Assembly: GCA_022539475.1 (NCBI GenBank)
Contig: VCMS01000050.1
Coordinates: forward strand, 62,001 to 126,000
Length of the DNA stretch: 64,000 bases
Reading direction: 5' to 3'
Origin: Gracilaria domingensis
Lineage: Eukaryota > Rhodophyta > Florideophyceae > Gracilariales > Gracilariaceae
Both the position numbers and the translations under genes were made by a program. Below are positions 30,862 through 41,213 of this stretch, piece by piece. How positions within the stretch are numbered: the stretch's first letter is position 1; every line of letters starts with the position of its first letter. The notes beneath the pieces are model-generated. The model did not search any database, had not been told where the DNA came from, and saw only the letters and a program-made list of their open reading frames with translations.

Positions 30862-31601
30862 TGTAGTGCAACGCTCATCTGTGAGGAATTTCGCTGGACT
30901 TTGTCATAATTCCCGTTCACAGGTTTGCCTGGTACACACCAGTATATGACTAGTAGTAACTAGTGGTTGCCATCGAGAAAGTTTGTACACGTGGCACACG
31001 CTGGAGCTGATCGGAGGTTGGCCACTACACGTGGGCGTTTGCCGCAATTAGTGGGATGTTTATTTAATATTATTTATTAATTTTAGTGAGGACACTACTT
31101 AGTGCGACGGCGTCGCCGCCGTCGCACCAGTAAAGTGCCCCAACCAGGGTGATCCGACTTCAAGGATCTTGGCTCTAGCCACTCTCGCCTTCGGCGGTGC
31201 ACAACTTCTTATCGGAGGGACTCCCCGTTGTCACGGTGCGGCTATCCACCCTGCTTCCCCGCAGAACCCAACTTTGGGAGTGTTTCACCTAGGTTGTTTG
31301 TGTTCGACCCTGTATAGGGAATACCCCGGCGATACGCCGTACCTCTCTTATCCCTCTCTCTTTTCCCCTCTATTTTCCTTTCCCCACTCTGTGGTTTCGT
31401 CCGTCTTTCGCGGCTGCTACACTCACGCGAGAGTCACCCTTCCCTACTCAACTCTCAACGCCCCGTCTTGACGTTCTGGCCCCGGTCTTACACCTGGCTA
31501 GTCGCGCCGGTCCAGAGAGGCTCCGTTCACTGGGTTGCCCTCAGTAGAGGAAGATCCTGAACATCTTCGTGGTGTTTCCTGCTCGCAGGCATTGCACTAC
31601 A
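30862..31601 (+). repeat. Gypsy-A LTR 1
   Basis: 740 bp. It differs from LTRs 2 and 3 at many positions, while those two are almost the same as each other. It contains an AT-rich promoter-like block at about 31058-31085, a perfect hairpin at 31102-31127 and AGTAAA right after it. A 100-codon ORF inside the LTR (31169-31471) is repeated in all three LTRs but has no other support. Confidence 0.9.
31102..31127 (+). promoter_or_regulatory. LTR hairpin with TCGC loop (Gypsy-A; also 41454-41479 and 51806-51831)
   Basis: GTGCGACGGCG, TCGC, CGCCGTCGCAC: a perfect 11-bp stem with a 4-base loop. About 20 bases upstream is an AT-rich run (TTTAATATTATTTATTAA), and directly downstream is CAGTAAAG. Gypsy-B and the solo LTR have the same layout with unrelated stem sequences. 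It could be a structured 5' end of the genomic RNA or a processing signal. Confidence 0.65.
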
Positions 31602-33437
31602 AAGTGGTCTCCCGAAGTAGAAGACAGGAAGTTTGACGCACTTTTGTGTACCCTCTTTGAGGTTGGTTTTCTTTTGGAAGTTCCCCTGTATCGGTTGGAT
31701 TGGATACCGGTGTCTCGGGAGCCCTCCGATGCGGAGCCTGCGATCACCCGCAGTCGTTCCACCAACGGTAGTAATCCGACGGAAGGTCGGCCTCCTTCGA
31801 AAATACCAGTTCGCCCTGGATCGACCCTAGGTAACAGGCCGTCCTCGCGGACGTCTAACCCGCCCGCGCGCCGGACATTTTCTTTTTCACGGTTAATCCC
31901 TCCCACTGATGGGATTGCTCCGGCATGTTCCGTTGCCGAACCGACTCCTGCCGGGCAGGTCAAGGCTACCGCCGAAGCGCCTCAGTCCCGTCGGGAAAGG
32001 GTTGACAGTCCCCAGGGTACAACCCTGGAAGATGAGGTTCGCATGCTGCGAGCTGCTCACAATTACCTTATGGGATCCCATGAATCCCTCGCGGGAGAAG
32101 TCCGGACTCTCCGGGAAGAAGTTCGCACATTTCCTCTGAAGGATGTCGCAGAGGATCTCCGTATCCTACGGTCTGATGTCAACTCCGTGCTGGAATGCAT
32201 TGGACGACCCGCTGCCTTCGTGAAAGGAATTGAGACCCGATTCAATCGGATTCGAAGCCGTCTGGAGACGTTGGAGAAGGCCGCTATAGCGGAACTTGCC
32301 ACTCCCGCGGAGCCGGTTGAAGTGTTGCATCGCGACAAGAACACCGGTCGAGGCAAACCTCGCCGCAGGGGGCAGGTCAAGGAGGACAATCAGTACTCCG
32401 ACTCGGACTCGAGTTCGTCAGAAGTCGCACCGGATGTTCCGGATGGTTCGGATTCATCCGATTCCTTATCCGACAATGGTCGTACAGGGCACTCATCACG
32501 CTCTAAGCGGTCATCGGCCACCCAAGGTGTTGTTCGTATCCAGTTCAAAGGACGGGAGCACTCCGGGCTGAAGGAGCTGAAGCCGACGAACCCGATGTAT
32601 CCGAAGTTACTTTCATACCGGTACTACCGTTTGGAGGATTCCTCATTGGATCGCACACCCCATGGGACGGGTAAGGTGAAGGACTGCATCCGCCGTATGC
32701 AGCTCTCACTGCGTAACCAGACATTTTCTGGAGGCGACCCAGTCCTGGTGCTTGATTCGCTCGCCCGTTTTGTGGCGGAGGCCGATGTTCTCGGGATGAA
32801 CGAAGACCAGGCCTACATTGCGTAACGGTACTTCTTACGGGGAGTGGACGAAGACCAGTTCAAATCTGTAAGAGGGTCATCTCGTGCTTCCGAAGGAGGG
32901 GTTACGTGCTGGCCGGAAGCGATCCAGTACTTGCTGCACTCGTACGCCACCAACGATGCAATCGGCACGGCCATCCTGGCAACCCGGGACACCCGTCAGA
33001 AGTCTGGAGAGGGGGAAACCGATTATTCGGTACGCCTGAACAAGGCTTTCCATCGTTTTGGTAATGTCTACCCCGCAGGGGAACGTTGTACGATGTTCGT
33101 CGACGGCCGCGACTCGGCCATCAAGACCTTGGTCGCCCGCTATCGCAAGGATAAGCGGAAGATCACCTACTCACCCACGGTGAACTATGAAGCTTTGACT
33201 CCGGAGGAGAAGGAAACCGTCCGTATGAGGTCGTACTTGCGTGCAAAGACGGACTTCTCTCACGCTGTCGCAGCACCACCGCCGCAGCGGAATGTCCAAG
33301 CACCACCTGTGCATCCAAACCTTCGGCCTGTTGCCGAGCCCCATACTGCTAACGCGGGACCCGGCGGCCAGCGAACACAAACACTCGTCGCCGAGGAACC
33401 TGAGCAGCCGCCGGAGGCGGAAGTTCAAGGAAGCTGA
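31569..33437 (+). pseudogene. gag: Gypsy-A gag, copy 1
   Basis: One frame of 623 codons with a single TAA at 32823. The first ATG (31569) lies inside the LTR, 33 bp before its end, and the next in-frame ATG is codon 159, so the real start is uncertain. The N-terminal third is Pro/Arg/Ser-rich. Residues 150-260 look like coiled coil, with the DVNSVLECIGRPAAFVKG block. A Ser/Asp-rich stretch follows (SDSDSSSSEVAPDVPDGSDS), then the capsid-like part (LKPTNPMYPKLLSYRYYRLE, PVLVLDSLARFVAEADVLGM; after the stop, PEAIQYLLHSYATN, LNKAFHRFGNVYPAGERCTM). The zinc-finger segment seen in Gypsy-B is absent, apparently deleted. The end overlaps the next frame (33241-33588), which could have allowed frameshifting into pol. 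Confidence 0.75.
31605..31621 (+). other. Gypsy-A primer-binding site
   Basis: TGGTCTCCCGAAGTAGA begins three bases after the LTR end; in copy 2 it is at 41957. It is shared in its first bases with Gypsy-B, so the primer tRNA is probably the same. Confidence 0.65.
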
Positions 33438-33624
33438 ACGAGGGAGTCTCCCTTTCGGGAGAGGCGTCCTCAGATTGAGGCTGTTGACGCCCGAGGCGTC
33501 GTTGCCTCGCTCCCCGGTGAACGTTCTCTCGAGGAAAGACGCTGCAGACGCGGATTCGGAGCACTTCAGTGTTCAGCTTCGACCGTGAATAAGGGTAAGG
33601 AATAACCAGATCCCGGACCGAATC

Positions 33625-36117
33625 ATGGTGATGGCCAAGCGAAACTATAAGGTGTACGCTGACCCTGGCTTGAGCCCCCAGTTTATGGTGCGTTACCTGA
33701 ATGTACTAGACACAGGTGCAGGTCCAAACGTCATCTTGGAGTCCCTCCTCACACCGCAATTGCGGGAACGTATCCGCCGCAGCATGCTTTCTGATGTCGC
33801 TGACGCGAATAACAACCCGTTAAAAACGGTGGGAAGAATCGACTTAGTCGTGCGTTTGGGAACTTTCGTGGTGAGGGTCGACTTCATCGTTTGTCGGTCA
33901 TTGGCTGCCCCAGTCATTTTGGGTTGCGATTACTGCGACAGGTTTGTCGATGCAATCAGGCCCCGCCTCAGGCGTGTAGAACTCGACGATGGTTCTTCGG
34001 TACCGATCGTTCGTCGTCCGCTGAAGCGGTCATCGCGGAAGCAAGTTCCACTCCCTGCTGCGCAGGTCCCGGCACCGGCGTCGCGCGAGTCTACCAAGCT
34101 CCGCGTCGCTTCGTCGATTCGCATTCGGCCTGAGTCCCAAGTAATGGTGTCAGTGAATTCCCGCCAGCACGGTCTTCGGGTTATTGAACCACTTACCTCG
34201 TTGTACGAGAACTGCCAACTCGCTGTTGCGAATGGTGTTGTGCAGATCACACCGGATACTCCGTTTCGGATACTCGTTGCCGATCTTGGCAGCAACCCCC
34301 AGTATCTGGTGAAGAACCAAGTCATTGGGCCTGTGACACTGCACCCACTCGCGATGGTTCCGACGAAGATGACAGCTGCCGATGTCCTCGGACTAGTTAC
34401 CTCCGAAGAGGACGTCCCTCCATCTGAGGAGGGGGAGGGAGCTGCAGTTCCTGCTGTTTTCGCGGGTACCAATACCGTCGTAACGGAGAAGAAACTGACT
34501 GACTCAGACACAAACCCTGTGTCAGGGACAGAAGAGCGTAAGCCCACGAGCTACGACAAGGTTGACCCCTTGAAGACGCTCGAGAAACTTGATCTCGGTC
34601 ATGTACCGGAGTCGCACCGTGAACATCTAAGAGACATGATACGGGAGTTTACCCCAATGTGGGATGGCTCTCTTGGAGAGATAAATGCAACGGAACACCG
34701 TATCGATTTGTTACCGAACACGCGTCCGGTTTCACAACCCCCTTATAGGGCAGGACCAAAAGCTCGGCAAGAAGAACAGTTCCATGGGGACAAGATGCTC
34801 CGCGCAGGTGTCATCGAACACGCTCAATCGCCGTGGGCATCCCCAATGGTACTGGGTCTCAAGGCCGACGGAACCTGGAGGTTCTGTGTCGACTATCGCC
34901 GGCTCAATGCCGTGACGGTAAGAGAAGCTTACCCAATCCCTCGTATGGACGAGTGTATCGATTCGCTCGGTGACGCTACCGTGTTCACGGCATTGGATGC
35001 CAATTGGGAATACTGGCAAGTCCCCGTCAGGGAGGAAGACCGCTATAAGAGTGCGTTCGTGTGCTACTCGGGCTCCTACCTCTTCAACCGGGTGCCTTTT
35101 GGCCTAACCAACGCGCCCGCTACTTTTCAGCGTGCCATCGACATCTTGTTGAGCCGCTTCAAGTGGCGGACCTGTCTCGTCTACCTTGAAGACATCATCG
35201 TGTTTTCCAGTAATCTGGACGATCATCTCACCCATATCAGGAACGTGATGGCCACTCTGCGTGATGCAGGAATAACACTCAAGTTGAGGAAGTGTGAAAT
35301 CTTCACCGACACCATCAAGTATCTTGGACACATCATCCGTCCAGGACGGCTGACGATCGAGGAAGCTCGTGTCAAGTCACTCGCCAAGTCGAAGGAACCG
35401 CGAACCCAAACGGAATTACACTCCTTCCTAGGGCTGGTCAACGTCTACAGACGGTTTGTACGGAACTTTTCGGATCCCTTTAACGCTCTCATGCGAAAGG
35501 TTCAGCCACCGAAACTGGACCCCTTCACGCCCGCACAAGCGGAAGTATTCAACGCCTTGAAGAAGGGTGTTACATCAGCACCTATTCTATCGTTACCAAA
35601 ACCGAGATTGCCGTTCTCCGTGGACACGGACTCGAGCTACTACCAAGTAGACTGTGCGCTGTTACAAACCACTCTTGAGGGAGAATGGAAACCCATAGGG
35701 TACTGGTCACGTTCGCTGAACGTTCATGAACGGAACAACTCCTTTCGGAAAAAGAGTGCCTTGCAGTCGTATGGGCATTATCCACCCTCCGTCTCTATCT
35801 AATAGGTGTGCACTTCACCGTGTAAACGAATCATTACTCGTTGTGGTGGTTGATGAATATCTCTGACCCATCAGGCCGCCTTATGCGGTGGAGGCTGCGC
35901 CTAGCGGAATTCGACTTCGACGTCGTATACAGAAAAGGGACCCTGAACACCCAGGCGGACGCGCTGTTACGCTTACCCACGAATGGGGAAACTCTGGTCG
36001 TGGAGGTCGATGATATTCCTTGCTTCGTCGTCGACAATGATGAACCGGAACCCCTGGAGTGGCGGCTCGACGACTGGCTAGATGACTGGGACGATATGGA
36101 CGCTGAGTTTGATTAAC
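33625..36117 (+). pseudogene. pol: Gypsy-A protease, reverse transcriptase and RNase H, copy 1
   Basis: 725 open codons from 33625. Protease has LDTGAGPNVILESLL with the catalytic DTG, and VILGCDYCDRF. RT begins HRIDLLPNTRPVSQPPYRAG and shows WRFCVDYRRLNAVTV, FTALDANWEYWQV (motif A kept) and VPFGLTNAPATFQ. Motif C reads VYLEDIIVF (35182-35193), with Glu where the family has the first Asp of YxDD. The connection (SFLGLVNVYRRFV) and RNase H (SVDTDSSYYQVDCALLQ, GYWSRSLNVHERN) follow. A frame change at about 35745, plus a TAA in the original frame near 35823, disable RNase H. Its end, with DVVYRKGTLNTQADALLRL, is in 35841-36116. Confidence 0.85.
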
Positions 36118-36164
36118 TCCTTGTTGCAGGCAAAGCCGAGGCTGTAAAGCCCCTACCGGGAAAT

Positions 36165-37100
36165 TTGGTACCAGTATCACCGGAAGAAATGATCCGAGGA
36201 CAACATGGAGACCCGTTCTGCATCACGATCTGTGCCCGACTTAACGGTGGAGCCACCTTCCCAGTCGAGGTCAAAAACATCGGTTACCTTGTAAAGACAG
36301 TCGAGTCACACCCACAAGTTGTGGTACCACACCCCTTGCAGACGAGGATCCTACACTTTTCGCATTACGCAAAGTTAGGTGGTCACGCAGGTGGAAGAAA
36401 GTTGTACCTCACCTCGAGGAGAGATTTCTACTGGCCCGCCATGGCGGTGGATTGTTACGCTACGGTACGCTTCTGTGCCGATTGCGCGAGAAATCGCGTG
36501 AAACTCCGAAAGAATTCGAAGAAAGTGAAACTATTCCCTGCTAGGGTGTCGCTTGAATTGGTGGCAATCGGTATTCTCGGACCATTTATTACCACTCGGA
36601 GAGGAAATAAGTTCCTTCTCGTTATCAGGATCGGTTCTTGAAACTGTTTCTGACAGTACCTCTAAAGAGGATCACCACGTTCACAGTCGCGCAGGCGTTC
36701 GGCACGCACTGGATCTTCGTGTACGGTCCTCCTGTGGAGTTGTTATCCGATAACGGAAACCAATTCGCATCCCGGTTCTCCCAGGATGTATGTCGCATCA
36801 TGGACGGGGAGAACCTCTTCACGAGCACTTACCATCCCCAATGTAATGGGCAAGTTGAAGGGTACAACCGTACGATGCTGGCATATCTTCCTTCTTACGT
36901 TGCTGACCACCCAAAAACCTGGGACGTATACACCGACGCGTGAACCTTTGCGTACAACACGCAGGTACACAGGACTACTGGTGTTTCCCCATTCGAACTG
37001 GTTTTGTCACGGACACCCCCGCCATTGGGGTTAGGATCGCAAGCTACCTTGTGCAATTTTTCATCTGTGGGTGATTATCGTTAACAATGGAAGGCTTCGC
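36165..37100 (+). pseudogene. Gypsy-A integrase, copy 1
   Basis: 36165-36641 contains the zinc-binding domain (LHFSHYAKLGGHAGGRKLYL ... CADCARNR) and the start of the core, LELVAIGILGPF. The Gly codon at 36570-36572 stands where Gypsy-B and the family have the first catalytic Asp. A frame change follows at about 36630, and 36638-36943 continues with LFLTVPLKRITTFTVAQAFG, VELLSDNGNQFASRF (second Asp) and YHPQCNGQVEGYNRTM (Glu). A TGA at 36941 interrupts TFAYNTQVHRTTGVSPF. The Asp loss by itself should abolish strand transfer. Confidence 0.85.
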
Positions 37101-37132
37101 TAACGAAGTCAGTATCGGCTGCCCGGAAATCG

Positions 37133-38613
37133 ATGGCGAAATCCCAAGCAGCTTACAAGCGTGATTTTGATGCTCGCTTGCGAGGAAGAACCCCCGAACC
37201 ACTTACTGCGGGCAACCATGTCTTCGTACGGAAGGAATACTACAACTCTGAGAAGGGCAAACGTCATAAGCTCTCGCCTGTGGTGGATGGACCTTATAAG
37301 GTAATCTCGGTCGCACAGGCAACTGTGGTGGTCGAGAGCGCTGACGCGCATGAACGGATCTCGTGCGACCGCGTGGTATTGACCCCTCCACCCTCGTCTG
37401 AGGTTGCCCCGACTGGTACAGAGCCCATGTCTACGGAGTCAGAAACGCCGGTAACACCGGAAACAAATGTGGTGACAAGACCCTCCGTCCGGCCCCACCC
37501 CCACCGAGGCCTTACAGACCTCCCGATAGAGTCGGCCCCTCCGACTGTGTCCGAAAATGATCGCCAACATGGCACCCCGTTTCTGTCCCAGCGCTGGGTT
37601 CACCTCCCCGCGATGCGGGACATTAAAGTACTCACCACGCCGCTCCATTTAAGGAGGGGGAGGAGGGTATCAGGTCTGCTGAGAGTTCCTTGCCGACGTC
37701 GCGTCGTGAGGACAACCGTGAAGCACGGACTGTACGGAGCTCTCTGGATGTTCCGGCCTGTGGGCGGGCTTCGCCTCCGCAACGCATGCTCACTCGCCAG
37801 ACACACAGCTGCGTTGCCGGGAAGTCTACACTGTCGCCAGATAAGAACACTCACGCAGAAGCGGATTCGGTTAAGTCAACAGAGCCTCGTGGCCTACCAG
37901 CCGCGCTGGGCGAAGCGAAGTCGAAGGATGCCGTCGGCACTAAGCCGAAGACGTCGGAAGGAAGCCCCACTGGGGTAAGCGCAGCGACATCGCGGCCCAC
38001 CGCGCAACGCGACGCAGAACAACCAGAAAGCTTGGGAAATACTGCGGAGCAGGCACGAGTTGAGGGAAGAAAAGAACCGAGTGACTCGGCAGAAACCAGG
38101 AGTACAGCCGTGGGAATGCCGAACACTCCGGGAAGAGTTCACGTCATGGACGGTACAGCACCAAATACTGGAAAGAAAATGTCCGCGCAAGTGCAGCCGC
38201 ACGCCGAGATCGCGAGATCGGAGCCCGCCGGCGGTGCCGATAACCCCATTAACCCGGAAGTAACCGTTCAGAACGGAAATTCGAGCAACGAATCTCAAGG
38301 GCCAACTGCGCAGCCGCTGGAGGACACCTGTAGCAGGGCGGCAGTTCTCCCGAGGGAGCTTGACAGCCAACCGTCGCTACGATCACGTGCACGCACGGTT
38401 GTAAAGCCACCCGAGGTGGAGCCTCCCGCCGCAAGCGGTGAGCACGCAGCTCCGCCAACACCGCCGAAGCGGAAGGACACACGCCGGCTGGCGGTACGCA
38501 ACGACTTTCCGAACGCTCCTCCCAGGAGGAAACTTGCGACGCAAAGCCAGGGGCGCGCTGTTACCCCGTCACGGGAACAGTTACCCCGCAAGGGTTGTCG
38601 ACCGATGAAATAA
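37133..38613 (+). pseudogene. Gypsy-A integrase tail and low-complexity linker, copy 1
   Basis: 37133-37978 starts with the integrase tail: RDFDARLRGRTPEPLTAGNH, VFVRKEYYNSEKGKRHKLSP and DGPYKVISVAQATVVV (GPY/F-like). It continues into Pro/Thr-rich sequence. 37690-38613, in another frame and 307 codons long, is a highly polar Ala/Pro/Ser/Glu/Arg-rich sequence without domains, most likely an unstructured linker to the chromodomain. The real path between frames is unclear because of indels. In Gypsy-B the same interval is more decayed. Confidence 0.6.
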
Positions 38614-38849
38614 CCATAACACGGCAAGGCCGGCAGGTATACGTTCAAGAGTACATCGTCGACCGAATAATTGGCCACACCTGGGACCAGGATGGCATTT
38701 TACAATACCACGTCCGCTGGTACGGCTATGGACCATCGTGGAATACTGACGAACCCATCGAGCACCTACCGCGCTCGAAGGCCCTACAGTACCACCGCAA
38801 CGCGGGAACGGCCACACCAGCGACGCTGGACAACGCCCAAGTGGGATAA
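38595..38849 (+). pseudogene. Gypsy-A chromodomain, copy 1
   Basis: 84 codons, opening with TTG at 38595 in a frame different from the linker. Core VYVQEYIVDRIIGHTWDQDG, ILQYHVRWYGYGPSW, DEPIEHLPRSKALQYHRN. The strand V-R-W-Y-G-Y and the EP.EHL turn are typical, and it aligns with Gypsy-B 13941-14192. It ends pol. Confidence 0.8.
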
Positions 38850-39239
38850 GGTTGCGTAGCAACGGACGGATAACATGTTGGTAACACACGTCGTGCGACG
38901 GGAATTGACCCCATACCACCTTGGTGGGATGTCCGCCGCATTGACGGTTTAACCGGCTCGCGCCGTGTAAACACCGATTTTCGGAACGAAGGCTCATGCC
39001 TGAGGGTTTTTCGTCCAGCTCGCTGGTAAAGGCATTACGGCCACACCATGAGCATGGTTTTTCCCCTCGGGAGGGTGCGTTTTTCGCAGCGCATCGCATC
39101 GCGTTAGTCGCTGTGCGGGAAAAGAAAGAAGACACCGTCGAAGACGTGTATGAAGCAAAGGATCATTTATCTCAAAGCTATACTACTGTGAGCAGGTAAT
39201 TACCCACGCATGGGGAAGCTCGGCTGCGAATTTCTGGCG
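38850..39239. other. Spacer between convergent pol and antisense gene (copy 1)
   Basis: 390 bp without a supported gene; overlapping frames on both strands lack motifs. The same spacer in copy 2 is 49202-49591. It may hold the 3' ends and polyadenylation signals of both genes. Confidence 0.45.
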
Positions 39240-40907
39240 TTAGCCATCGCCCTCATCCTGAGGAGGCATACCGCCGAGGCGTTGAGCTAAGGAGTCTGCT
39301 ATAGCGGTGACGTCGCCAGAGGCTGCGCTTGCACCTAAGCCCGCGCCGCGGAGGAAGCGAGCGATAATCGCACCTTCGTTGACACCCGAAGGCGGGAGAT
39401 GAGCTGCAGCAGCCGCAGCCGCAGGAGCCGGCTGAGCCGGAATCGGAACCGGTGTGGGTACTGGAATGGGATCCGGAGCGGGGGCGACGAAGTCAGCTGC
39501 CGAGGCGGAGCCGACAACCGGAGCAGGGCCGGCGTTCTCCCCTGCAGGGGTTGCGTCAACTTCTTCGATCATCTCGACCTCGTCGCCTCCCGTGTTCTCG
39601 GGCTGATTGTCCACCATTGGATCTCCCCCGAGGCACTCTCGGTAATACTCATCAGAGTTCACGAACCCAGTTGGGTGATCGGCCGGCACGCGCCGGGGAG
39701 CAGAACGGAGCTCACCCGCTTCCTCACCGGTAATCTCCCGATAATCCCGCGGGTCGAAGAAGACAAAATCGCCTACGTGAGCGGTATTTCTCTCCAGACC
39801 TGGGCCGTAACCATCCGAGTTTGGGGAATCACCACGACCACTCTGAGACAGAGGCACCTGGGTCCAGTCGACACTATCGATATAATCGAGAAGGCTCAGC
39901 ACCTCGTCGTCGTTGGCGCGACCCCCGAGGTTGACTTCCAAGTCCAAATTTCTAATGGCCGCCCGCACGCCGGGAGGGATGAACCCCAGTCGACACTGGT
40001 CGTATGCCTCAGCGAGGGTAAATGCCTCGGTGCGGACAGCTCACTCGGAGATGAAAACCGACCACAACCCAGTTCTGGGATCTGTGAGCAGGTATGACCC
40101 TAAGTAGGTTAATACCGGGGGTAGCTCGATGTAGCACCCCCGGCACGCTTCGAGGTAACTACACCACTCTGGCAGAGGTACATACCGACCCTGTCGGTGC
40201 GCAGCCGCGATATGGCGGATCTTCACGTTCTGATACGGAGCGAAGTACCCAAATTGGGATCGAGACTGCCTCTCATGACGGATGAGGTTCTGAGGGACGT
40301 TAGACCGCGAACAGCGGGGGAGGTATCGAAACTCAGCCCGAAGAATCGGTCTTGTCCAGCACATAGCTTCCTGCCGTGCGACGGGCATTCCTGGCCAGGC
40401 GAAGGTTTCCAACTCCGCTAGGCGGTCGCAGTAACTAATTTCCCCGCGGGTGCGGTAAAACGCTACATGGTAGTCCATCCCTGGCGTGATCAGGAACTGG
40501 AAGGGCGCCCGGCCTTGCCGTTTGTAAGCCACCATGACAAAGTTGACATGGGCTTCTTCCCGGGATTTCCGGTTCTCTCGTGCAACCTGAAACACAGGAA
40601 TCGCGATGCGCGTACGCCAATCCCACGAAGTGGTCACCATTGCTGGGAGATCGCCTGGAAGGATGATGCGCTCGTCGCCATACTTAGTGATGAGGCTTTC
40701 GTTGAACACCGCAGTCGGGTGGAACCATGGCGCGAGCCGGAGACGTCTCGCATGTCGCTGGTTTGCCTGGTTGATCCCTACAAGATAGTTGAAGGACGGC
40801 CAGACCACACCTGGGTGAAACCCGAGAACGGGACCCGCGAGAGCGGCATGCTGTGCGGAGGATCCAGCGGCGTTGTTCGATTGCCACTCGGACGGGTCGG
40901 AGCCCTG
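39240..40907 (-). pseudogene. Antisense accessory gene of Gypsy-A, copy 1
   Basis: About 555 codons in one frame on the strand opposite gag-pol, between the chromodomain and the 3' LTR, with one TGA (40041-40043) where Gypsy-B has TGG (Trp in FIAEW). It aligns with 11840-13522 from the start (QGSDPSEW / QDSDQPSK) through LAPWFHPTAV, WDWRTRIAIP, LITPGMD, RPILRAEFRYL, SRSQFGYFAPYQN, CRGCYIELPPVLTYLGSYLL, EAYDQCR, VNSDEYY and DPMVDNQPEN. The C-terminal 100 residues are Pro/Ala-rich. A TAA at 40908 precedes the block, and no ATG follows it until the VTTSWDW region. The frame before the TAA is open from 41177. No known domain. Its conservation in register between diverged families indicates past selection on the protein. 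Confidence 0.75.
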
Positions 40908-41144
40908 TTAAGGGAGCAGTACGGAGCGGAATCCGGTGAAGCCCCCTTGGGGGAACGGTGGTTGGTTCGGAGGCTGGTTCGGTGGAACGCCACTCAGAGT
41001 GAGGTCTAGTTCCGGTGTCGGAGAAAAATTGACCGCAGGAGCGAGATCGCATTCGGTAATCTGAGGAGGGCTACCGCAGGAGCAGGGAGCACATCGTTGA
41101 CGGAAGAAGGAGAACAATATACGGGAGGACCGGGGAGCGCCGCA

Positions 41145-41152
41145 CTTATATC
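41145..41152 (-). promoter_or_regulatory. TATA-like box for the antisense gene of Gypsy-A
   Basis: The minus strand reads GAGATATAAGTGCGG about 60 bp inside the 3' LTR border, 240 bp before the conserved coding block. Position matches the TATAAATA in Gypsy-B. In copy 2 it lies at 51497-51504. Confidence 0.45.
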
Positions 41153-41200
41153 TCTTTTGCCCGACGCCGTCCTGCACTCTTCGAGGTTTTACTGCTGCAC

Positions 41201-41213
41201 AAGGAGGGGAAGA
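41201..41213 (+). other. Gypsy-A polypurine tract
   Basis: AAGGAGGGGAAGA directly before the LTR start at 41214; repeated at 51553-51565 in copy 2. Confidence 0.7.

Noticed and set aside
31169-31471. 100-codon ORF in all three Gypsy-A LTRs
   Set aside because: Wholly inside the LTR; repetition follows from the LTR copies, and no motif or cross-family conservation is visible in Gypsy-B.
33930-34547. 205-codon minus-strand ORF opposite protease
   Set aside because: Ser/Thr-rich shadow of the pol frame.
38581-39135. 184-codon minus-strand ORF near the chromodomain
   Set aside because: Antisense shadow of the chromodomain and spacer; no counterpart in Gypsy-B.
40041-40043. Programmed readthrough or recoding of the TGA in the antisense gene
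   Set aside because: Gypsy-B has TGG at the same place and the rest of Gypsy-A has many lesions, so a simple nonsense mutation is the better explanation.
39399-40097. 232-codon plus-strand ORF, repeated at 49751
   Set aside because: It lies opposite the antisense gene. The minus frame is the one conserved with Gypsy-B; this frame reads as GC-rich shadow.
40467-41009. 180-codon plus-strand ORF after pol of Gypsy-A
   Set aside because: Overlaps the N-terminal part of the antisense gene on the other strand; no matching frame in Gypsy-B.
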